A stretch of 64,000 nucleotides of DNA from NCBI RefSeq assembly GCF_900497695.1, contig NZ_UIDD01000013.1, forward strand, positions 53,500-117,499, given 5' to 3'. Source of the DNA: Pseudomonas wadenswilerensis (lineage in GTDB: Bacteria > Pseudomonadota > Gammaproteobacteria > Pseudomonadales > Pseudomonadaceae). Position numbers and translations under genes: made by a program. This document shows positions 58,574 to 64,000 of the stretch, piece after piece (position 1 is the first letter of the stretch; each line of letters opens with the position of its first letter). Under the pieces are notes generated by a model. It saw only the letters and a list, made by a program, of their open reading frames with translations, searched no databases and had not been told where the DNA came from.

Positions 58574-59817
58574 AGGCGCTCTCCAAAGTGCTCGGCCACT
58601 TTAAGTGCGCTGAGCACCCCGTCCTCGTGAAAGCCATTGCCCCAGTAGGCTCCGCAGTAGTAACTGTTTTGCCTGCCCTGTAGTTCGCCGTGGCGGGCCT
58701 GGGCTATCAATGCTGCGAGGCTGTATTGGGGGTGGGCGTATTTGAAGCGGGCCAGAATCTGCGCGGGATCCACCAGCGCGGTCTGATTGAGGCTCACGCA
58801 GAACGTTACCGGCGCTTCGATTGCTTGAAGGATGCTCATGTTGTAGGTCAGAGCCGCGGGGGCCTGTTCCTCGCCGCCCAGGCGGTAGTTCCAACTGGCC
58901 CAGGCCTTGCGCCGGCGCGGCAGCAGTCGGGTGTCGGTGTGAAGCACTACGTCATTGCTGGCATAGGTGATGGCGCTCAACACCGAGCGTTCGGCCACGC
59001 TGGGTCTTCCCAGCAGGGCCAGGGCCTGGTCGCTATGGCAGGCAAACACAATGCTGTCGAAACGCTCCATGCCCGCCGCGCTGAAGAGGGTTACGCCGCC
59101 TTCGTCACGCTCGACCCGCTTGACCGGACAGTTCAAGCGGATGCGCTCGGCAAAGGGCCGGCACAACGGCGCCACATAGCTGCGTGAGCCGCCCTCGATC
59201 ACCCGCCACTGCGGACGGTGGCTCACCGATAACAGGCCGTGATTTCGGCAGAAGCGCACAAAGAACTGCAAGGGAAAAGCGAGCATGTCGGCAAGTGACA
59301 TAGACCAGATTGCCGAGCCCATGGGCACGATGTAATGGTCGATGAAGCGTTGCCCATAGCCCTGTGTCTTAAGGTAGATACCGAGGGTCGTTTCACTATC
59401 AATGCGCTGGTTGTCCAGATCGGCCAGAACCTCGCGGTTAAAACGCAGGATATCCTTCAGCATGCCCCAGAATCCGGGGGACACCAGGTTACGACGCTGC
59501 GCGAACAACGTGTCCAAGCCATGGCCGTTGTATTCGAAACCTCTACGTGGGTCATGCACTGAAAAGCTCATCTGCGTGGGCTGCGAGGCAACCTTTAGAT
59601 GGTCGAGCAAGCGGATGAAGTTTGGGTAGGTCCAGTCGTTGAACACGATGAACCCGGTATCCACCGCGTACCGCTGGCCTTGCCATTGCACATCGACTGT
59701 ATGGGTATGGCCGCCGATCCAATCGGCGGCCTCAAATACCGTCACCTCGTGCCGGCGGGACAGCAGGTAGCTGCAGGTTAGTCCAGCGATGCCGGTGCCG
59801 ATGATGGCGATACGCAT
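58570..59817 (-). CDS. FAD-dependent amine oxidase-like oxidoreductase
   Basis: This 415-aa flavoprotein has an N-terminal MRIAIIGTGIAGLTCSYLLSR dinucleotide loop and E-A-x-x-x-I-GGHTHTV motif. VDTGFIVFNDWTYPN, a mid-protein WRVIEGGSRSYV and a C-terminal YYCGAYWGNGFHEDGVLSAL (FAD-binding) complete the amine-oxidase/phytoene-desaturase pattern. In lipid clusters of this type it is a candidate for desaturating or oxidising the methylated acyl chain. The ATG at 59817 begins right at the nucleotide-binding strand. It has tight overlaps with DUF1365 and lies five bases from the SDR. Confidence 0.9.
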   Translation of the reverse strand: MRIAIIGTGIAGLTCSYLLSRRHEVTVFEAADWIGGHTHTVDVQWQGQRYAVDTGFIVFNDWTYPNFIRLLDHLKVASQPTQMSFSVHDPRRGFEYNGHGLDTLFAQRRNLVSPGFWGMLKDILRFNREVLADLDNQRIDSETTLGIYLKTQGYGQRFIDHYIVPMGSAIWSMSLADMLAFPLQFFVRFCRNHGLLSVSHRPQWRVIEGGSRSYVAPLCRPFAERIRLNCPVKRVERDEGGVTLFSAAGMERFDSIVFACHSDQALALLGRPSVAERSVLSAITYASNDVVLHTDTRLLPRRRKAWASWNYRLGGEEQAPAALTYNMSILQAIEAPVTFCVSLNQTALVDPAQILARFKYAHPQYSLAALIAQARHGELQGRQNSYYCGAYWGNGFHEDGVLSALKVAEHFGERL

Positions 59818-59822
59818 GAGTT

Positions 59823-60575
59823 TTAGTCCTTTGGGGCACGCACCAGGCGCTGGCAAAGCTTCAGTCGCCAGCGCACCGGCAGGGCGCCGATCACGCGCAG
59901 GCCCAGCGTAAATGCAGTGGGGAAGTTAATTTCCAGCGGGCGTCGCGGCAGGCGTGCAGTGATATGTGCGGCGGCACGCTCGGTGGTCCACAACTGAGGC
60001 ATGGGGAAGTCGTTGCGACGGGTCAACGGCGTATCGACGAATCCAGGGCTGACCAGCGTTACGGCAATACCTTCATTGATCAGGTCGAAGCGAAGCGATT
60101 CCACCAGGTAGCGCACGGCCGCCTTGGAGGCGCCATAGGCTCCGGCACGAGGGAGCGACAACCAGGTCACCGCACTGCCCATTACGACCAGGTGCGGGCG
60201 CTCACCGCGATGCAGCAAAGGGATGGCCGCTGCAATACAGTGGCTTACACCAAACAGGTTGGTGCGCACCACACGTTCGACCAGTGCCGGGTCGAAGAGT
60301 CCTGGTTCGAGGTATTCGCACGTTCCGGCATTGAGGATGACCAGGTCCAGCGCCCCCCAGGTGTGCTCGATCTGTGCGGTGATCCTGGAGACCTGCTCAG
60401 CGCAATCGACATCGCCGACGGCCGCCAATACCTGCCCCGGATATCGTTGCATCAAGTGCAATAAGCGGTTGGCATCACGTGTACCCAAGGCAACCCGGTG
60501 CCCTTGGTCCAGCAATTGGACGGCAAGGGCAGCGCCGATTCCGCTACTTGCCCCCGTCAGCCAGCAACGGCTCAT
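59823..60575 (-). CDS. short-chain dehydrogenase/reductase
   Basis: This 250-aa SDR has CWLTGASSGIGAALAVQLLD, the conserved GDV, LNAG, an active-site Ser in VMGSAV and Y-x3-K in YGASKAAVRYL. LVSPGFVDTPLT follows. A basic C-terminal tail could attach it to the membrane. The start overlaps the upstream NTF2-like stop by four bases. Function is inferred only as redox step(s) in the lipid-modification operon. Confidence 0.9.
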   Translation of the reverse strand: MSRCWLTGASSGIGAALAVQLLDQGHRVALGTRDANRLLHLMQRYPGQVLAAVGDVDCAEQVSRITAQIEHTWGALDLVILNAGTCEYLEPGLFDPALVERVVRTNLFGVSHCIAAAIPLLHRGERPHLVVMGSAVTWLSLPRAGAYGASKAAVRYLVESLRFDLINEGIAVTLVSPGFVDTPLTRRNDFPMPQLWTTERAAAHITARLPRRPLEINFPTAFTLGLRVIGALPVRWRLKLCQRLVRAPKD

Positions 60576-60994
60576 ACCAGCCGGCCCTTGAGCAAGCGGA
60601 TAGCGCCGCCCATGACTGGTACGTGCTCGTAAAGCAGTGCACCTGCGTCAAAGTAGTCCTGGTGGAAGTGAACACGCTCTTGCCACTTGAGAAAACTGCA
60701 GCCCTGCAGACTGATCAGCCTGCCATTGGCGAGTCGGGGGTGGCGGAACTCTAGCGTCCAGCGCAGGTAGCCCTGGCCCGGCTGAACTTCGTCCGCGCCG
60801 GCGATAACGTAACGAATGTCCTGTGCGTTGGCGTAAAGCTCGGTGAGGTAGCGACGAAGCGCTGCCAGGCCATCGATCTGATGCAACGGATCACGGAACG
60901 TTACGTTATCGCTATACAGTTTTTCGAGGCTATCGAGGCTCCGCCCATCAAGGCTGGAGAAGCGCTCCGCGAAATACTGCAGATAAGTGGACAT
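60572..60994 (-). CDS. SnoaL-like/NTF2-fold protein, first gene of the minus light operon
   Basis: This 140-aa NTF2-like protein has YLQYFAERFSSLDGRSLDSLEKLYSDNVTFRDPLHQIDGLAALRRYLTELYAN, then VIAGADEVQPGQGYLRWTLEFRH and a ISLQGCSFLKWQERVHFHQDYFDAGALLYEHVP strand set. It is a probable cyclase or hydrolase-like accessory of the operon. It lies directly downstream of two N12 operators and their TTGACT -35-like element. It is distinct from the SnoaL-like genes at 18792 and 20187. Confidence 0.88.
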   Translation of the reverse strand: MSTYLQYFAERFSSLDGRSLDSLEKLYSDNVTFRDPLHQIDGLAALRRYLTELYANAQDIRYVIAGADEVQPGQGYLRWTLEFRHPRLANGRLISLQGCSFLKWQERVHFHQDYFDAGALLYEHVPVMGGAIRLLKGRLV

Positions 60995-61013
60995 GCAAGG
61001 CTCCCGAAAATCC

Positions 61014-61037
61014 TGTACAACAGTGAAATTCTGTACA
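61014..61037. promoter_or_regulatory. operator TGTACA-N12-TGTACA before the NTF2-SDR-FAD operon
   Basis: TGTACA (61014-61019) and TGTACA (61032-61037) are separated by 12 bp, flanked by outer C/G to give 7-bp arms. It is nearest the NTF2-like gene start and probably lies downstream of the transcription start or over the -10 region. Confidence 0.7.
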
Positions 61038-61064
61038 GATATAAGAGGAGCTTACGTCTAAATC

Positions 61065-61088
61065 TATACAAGTCAACGGCCCTGTATA
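61065..61088. promoter_or_regulatory. operator TATACA-N12-TGTATA overlapping the -35 of the minus operon
   Basis: TATACA and TGTATA are separated by 12 bp, within perfect 8-bp arms TCTATACA/TGTATAGA. On the minus strand a TTGACT -35-like hexamer begins inside the spacer, with TAAGCT 16 bp further as a possible -10. Binding here would directly control initiation. Confidence 0.7.
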
Positions 61089-61102
61089 GATTTGTTGCAA
61101 GG

Positions 61103-61549
61103 TCAGCCGTTGCCTGATGCGAGTTGTCGACGCAAATCGACTATCTCTGCCTCCAGTTCGCGGACCCGCTCTTCGGCGAAGACCTGTGCCGTAACATCAC
61201 GCTGGATGCCGATGTAGTAAGTCAGTTCATCGGCATCGTTGTGTACGGGGGTGATAGACAGCTCATTCCAGAACAGGCTGCCATCCTTGCGATAGTTGCG
61301 CAGCACTTGGCAACACGGGCGCCCTTCGCGAATTGCCTCGCGGATGGCTGCGATACCTGGTTGGTTGTGGTCCTGGCCCTGGAGGAAGCGGCAATCCTGA
61401 TAGAGGATGTCGTCCGTGGCGTAGCCGGTGAGGCGCTCGAAGGCAGGGTTGGTGTAGATCAGGATGCTGTCGTCGCCTTCCTGCTCGGCGACGACGATGC
61501 CATCGTTGGAGCTCTCGACCATTAATTGCAAGAGTTTTGCGTCGATCAT
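61103..61549 (-). CDS. short LOV blue-light photoreceptor (PpSB1-LOV-like)
   Basis: A 148-aa single LOV/PAS domain with no output domain. The core begins LMVESSNDGIVVAEQEGDD. The photoactive cysteine C53 is in YQDCRFLQGQD (flavin adduct site, same number as in PpSB1-LOV). QVLRNYRKDGSLFWNELSITPV and YYIGIQRDVTAQVFAEERVRELEAEI follow, the last being the C-terminal coiled-coil helix. It binds FMN and forms a slow-cycling dimer in relatives. The neighbour MerR regulator at 61706 is its expected partner. The ATG at 61549 is preferred over the GTG at 61558. Confidence 0.93.
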   Translation of the reverse strand: MIDAKLLQLMVESSNDGIVVAEQEGDDSILIYTNPAFERLTGYATDDILYQDCRFLQGQDHNQPGIAAIREAIREGRPCCQVLRNYRKDGSLFWNELSITPVHNDADELTYYIGIQRDVTAQVFAEERVRELEAEIVDLRRQLASGNG

Positions 61550-61705
61550 GTGGCCCACCCACTCAAGTAGCGTTTTCGGTATGCGCAGCGTAGACCTTTG
61601 TGCTGGAAGGCTAAGGTGCGGTTGTCGATATCATGATGGAAGAACGATCGCCGTAGAAGGTTGGTATGGGTTTAGAATGTGCAACCGCCCTGATGATCAC
61701 TTGCG

Positions 61706-62605
61706 ATGACTGAAGCGACCTCCACCGATTTGCTGCCCATGCGCGATGTCGTCAACTTGACTGGCATAAATCCAGTGACCCTGCGCGCCTGGGAACGTCG
61801 TCATGGTTTGATTCGCCCCCAACGCACCGAAGGCGGGCACCGCCTGTACACGGCCCAGGATGTACAGCGCATACGCGACATACTGCGCTGGACCGGTAGT
61901 GGCTTGCCGATCAGCAAGGTGGGTGAGTTGCTCGCACGCCAGCACGACGAAGTCGCCCGCCCGCCCGGGCCGCAGACCGATTCCATTGAGCATTGGCGCG
62001 CTGCTGTACTACGAGCGACGAAAGCATTCGACCGGCAGGCGCTCGAGGGCATTCATGGTCAGCTTTTCACCTTGTACCCCAAGGCTACGGTGTTGCTCGA
62101 TGTGCTGATGCCGGTCTGGCGCAGTCTGTTGTCTGGCAGCGCTTTCGGTCAGCGTAGCCAATGGCTGTTCCTCGATACTTTTCTGCGAGCTCGCCTATTG
62201 CTACGTCTGCAACTAAATCAACTCGGTGCCCCAAGTGTGTTACTGGCCGGCATTGAAGGAAGCGCTGAGCTGGATTTGCTGAGCAACGGCTTACTTCTCA
62301 GTAGTGAGCGGTGGCGTATCGAGGTGTTAGGCAGTGGGCAGCCGCTCGAGGAACTGCCATTGTTGTGCGCGACCCTCCAGCCTGCAGCACTTGTGCTCGC
62401 ACTCCAGGGGCCCGTAAACACGGCACTGGCGAAGAAGCTATGTTCCTTACAGATGGACATTGCCTGTCCACTTGCATTGATTGGGGACGGGTTGCCTGAC
62501 CCGATTGCAGTTCTGCACGATATTCCGATCGCGCTTCTGGATCAGCGAAACGTTGGAGCTAGTTTGAAACTGGATGCATTGCTCAGGGGCGCTTTGGAGC
62601 TTTGA
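61706..62605 (+). CDS. MerR-family light-response regulator (LitR/CarH/PplR1-like)
   Basis: This 299-aa protein has an N-terminal MerR winged helix (LLPMRDVVNLTGINPVTLRAWERRHGLIRPQRTEGGHRLYTAQDV) and a C-terminal helical-plus-Rossmann region (~100-299) of the cobalamin-binding CarH/LitR type. The residues that hold cobalamin are missing: the second W-x-E/H pair reads ...QWLFLD, and the D-x-H-x-x-G loop is replaced by AGIEGSAEL. It is divergent from the LOV gene. In P. putida such proteins respond to light through LOV. It should bind the N12 operators. Confidence 0.88.
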   Translation: MTEATSTDLLPMRDVVNLTGINPVTLRAWERRHGLIRPQRTEGGHRLYTAQDVQRIRDILRWTGSGLPISKVGELLARQHDEVARPPGPQTDSIEHWRAAVLRATKAFDRQALEGIHGQLFTLYPKATVLLDVLMPVWRSLLSGSAFGQRSQWLFLDTFLRARLLLRLQLNQLGAPSVLLAGIEGSAELDLLSNGLLLSSERWRIEVLGSGQPLEELPLLCATLQPAALVLALQGPVNTALAKKLCSLQMDIACPLALIGDGLPDPIAVLHDIPIALLDQRNVGASLKLDALLRGALEL

Positions 62606-63107
62606 CTGACCGCTCAAGGGCCTTAGACGTTGCGCTGCCTGTTGCCTGACTATGTTCTTCAACCCGTTCGACTGTTTAGTGCTCGCGCGTTGAACATAGC
62701 GGATTGTCGGAGTGTAGTGTGAGCGGGGAAAGAGTCGCTCATCTTCGGTCTATTGATCTGGTATCTGCGAGAATTGCTGCATCAGCGGTGCCTTGGCGCG
62801 CGTCAGCACCATGACCACGCGTACCTGGTTCTCCGGTACTTCGAGGACGGCGCAGTCCACAATGTGCGGCGAGGCTTGATATCCCAATGCCTGTGCAGCC
62901 TGCACCATCCCAGGTACAGCACTCAGTCGGTGAACTCCGACACGTCGTCAATTAGTGCCGCATGCGGCCGGTGGAACTCCAGCTACGACGCCGGGGCCCA
63001 GGCCGTCGAGCGCGAGGCATCGTGCTCAGTGTTCTCGACTTTTTGCCGCGGGCGTTAGAGTGGCCCCGGCTGCAGGGCGAGGCGAGTAGGAGGTCATGGG
63101 CAGGAAC
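62606..63107. other. 502-bp stretch with possible remnant, between the MerR gene and an IS element
   Basis: There is no convincing full gene. A 52-codon minus-strand frame from 62908 to 62750 (VDCAVLEVPENQVRVVMVLTRAKAPLMQQF) has protein-like composition but no ribosome site and no recognised family. It may be the end of an older gene cut by insertion. The rest is low-complexity GC-rich sequence leading to the IS end. Confidence 0.35.
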
Positions 63108-64000
63108 TGAACTGGTCAACAGATTTTGGACACCGGTTTAGGTTCATGCCGCAACCTTGAGCTTTTTCTCCATGGCTACCGGGGTTTCATAGCCGTTGTA
63201 GCTGTGGAGACGCTTAAGGTTGTAACGCATCAGATAAGCCTGGATGTCTAACTGTGCTTGCGCTTCGGTTTCGTAACCCTCTGCTGGTATCCACTCAGAC
63301 TTCAATGCACCGAAGAAGCGCTCCATGACGGCGTTATCCCAGCACTGGCCTCGGTGACTCATGCTCTGTTCCAGACCGTACTCCTCAAGAGCAGCCCTGA
63401 ATTTATGGCTGGTGTACTGACAGCCCTGATCCGAGTGGAACATCACTCCAGCCGGTCTACCTCTAGATTCGGCCGCCATTCGTAGCGCCTCGCAGGCAAG
63501 CCGGGCATCGGCGATCATTGAGAAAGCCCAGCCCACCACTCGGCGAGCATACAAGTCGATCACAGCCGCCAAGTACAGCCAACGCTTGCCTACCTGGATG
63601 TAGGTGACATCGCCGCACCACACCTGGTTGACCGTCGAGACGTTGAAGTTTCGCTTGAGCTGGTTACTCGCGATCAATGCTTCTGTGCCCGATGATCGGT
63701 AACGATGCGGCCTGCGTTGCTTGCATTGCAGACCGGCTTCCTTCATCAGCATACGTACCTTGTATCGCCCGGCTTTATGGCCAGCACGACGCAATTCCCG
63801 AACCAGCGTTCGCGACCCAGCAGAGCTACGAGAGGCCTTGAAAAGGCTGGCCATCGTTGAACGCAGATCCTCTCTGACCGGATCCTTTCGTCCCTGGCGT
63901 TTTCGCCATGCGTAGAAACTGCTGCGCCGAACTCCAAGGACGCGACAGCAGTCGAAAACACCAAATTGCTCACTCAGTTCGTTGATCAACGAGAACGATC
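63108..64000 (-). mobile_element. IS3-family insertion sequence (partial, continues past the window)
   Basis: The left end appears to be TGAACTGGTCAACAG...TTTTGGACACC at 63108-63135, a terminus of IS3-family type beginning TG. Only the downstream part is visible; the matching inverted repeat and target duplication lie outside. It carries the orfB transposase at 63144. Confidence 0.7.
63144..64000 (-). CDS. IS3-family transposase OrfB (partial; 5' end outside window)
   Basis: The DDE integrase domain is intact: first Asp in VWCGDVTYIQVGKRWLYLAAVID, second in VMFHSDQGCQYTS and Glu in NAVMERFFGALKSEW. The N-terminal HTH_21 region reads RSSFYAWRKRQ. The visible coding starts near 63989 (TTG) but the same frame is open to the window end. 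OrfB is normally made by frameshift from orfA, so the true 5' end lies beyond. It is the only mobile element in the window. Confidence 0.9.
   Translation of the reverse strand, partial: SFSLINELSEQFGVFDCCRVLGVRRSSFYAWRKRQGRKDPVREDLRSTMASLFKASRSSAGSRTLVRELRRAGHKAGRYKVRMLMKEAGLQCKQRRPHRYRSSGTEALIASNQLKRNFNVSTVNQVWCGDVTYIQVGKRWLYLAAVIDLYARRVVGWAFSMIADARLACEALRMAAESRGRPAGVMFHSDQGCQYTSHKFRAALEEYGLEQSMSHRGQCWDNAVMERFFGALKSEWIPAEGYETEAQAQLDIQAYLMRYNLKRLHSYNGYETPVAMEKKLKVAA

Noticed and set aside
1..64000. rRNA, tRNA, CRISPR, phage or restriction-modification genes
   Set aside because: I looked across the window for these; no cloverleaf, rRNA signature, spaced repeats, or phage or restriction gene set was recognised.

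Overview
This window comes from a GC-rich Pseudomonas-type chromosome, most likely a soil- or plant-associated member of the P. fluorescens/P. putida lineage. The evidence is the gene content: tandem subtilisin autotransporters, a PipR-type LuxR solo flanked by proline iminopeptidases, a short LOV photoreceptor with its MerR regulator, and an ArsJ-type arsenic operon. Further support comes from the pervasive ATGA-type operon overlaps and the many long antisense shadow frames. I see no rRNA, tRNA or CRISPR array. All functions below rest on reading motifs and family resemblance; no database search was run.

Layout. (1) 1-2.2 kb: the end of an AhpD-like gene, a gene remnant, a MerR regulator and a divergent NAD-dependent epimerase-like gene. 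(2) 2.1-6.6 kb, minus strand: a compact operon of a DJ-1/PfpI-like mini-protein, a tyrosinase, a DUF2182 membrane protein and a caspase-fold protein. I know no name for this combination, and it is the best candidate here for an undescribed system. (3) 6.8-15.5 kb: a frameshifted gene, a UBA-like protein, two tandem autotransporter serine proteases and a secreted protein. (4) 15.6-21.2 kb: a structured leader with a truncated peptide gene, a thymidylate-kinase-like protein, GNAT, a QEGLA-motif protein, a SnoaL/EthD/SnoaL group and an adenosine-specific kinase. (5) 21.3-29.4 kb: CorA/ZntB-like transporter, RimK-like ATP-grasp ligase and divergent GNAT-C39 protein; then an MFS transporter and a 945-aa carrier-protein/acyl-ligase/acyltransferase fusion.

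(6) 29.6-37.7 kb: a PipR-like regulator between two divergent proline iminopeptidase genes. The left one leads a five-gene peptide/opine ABC transporter operon. A similar 20-bp lux-box-like inverted repeat lies about 70 bp upstream of each iminopeptidase, so both arms look like one regulon. (7) 37.9-42.2 kb: a CAP-domain protein, a GH18 chitinase, stubs of a divergent lysR/rraA pair, and an MFS transporter. (8) 42.6-49.9 kb: an arsenic-resistance island (arsR, arsO on plus; broken arsC, acr3, arsH, a dual-specificity phosphatase, GAPDH and arsJ on minus) bordered on both sides by gene stubs.

(9) 49.9-51.9 kb: DUF3455 protein, ECF sigma factor and anti-sigma factor. (10) 52.1-62.6 kb: a light-response cluster. 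A short LOV protein and a MerR regulator that seems to lack the cobalamin ligands sit beside two operons. The plus operon encodes a chalcone-isomerase-like protein, DUF3833, DUF6482, an FeS-type photolyase/cryptochrome and DUF2256. The minus operon encodes an NTF2-like protein, SDR, FAD oxidoreductase, DUF1365, a cyclopropane-synthase-family methyltransferase and DUF2878. Both operon promoters carry TGTANA-N12-TGTANA operators. (11) 62.6-64.0 kb: a remnant-rich gap and an IS3-family element running off the window.
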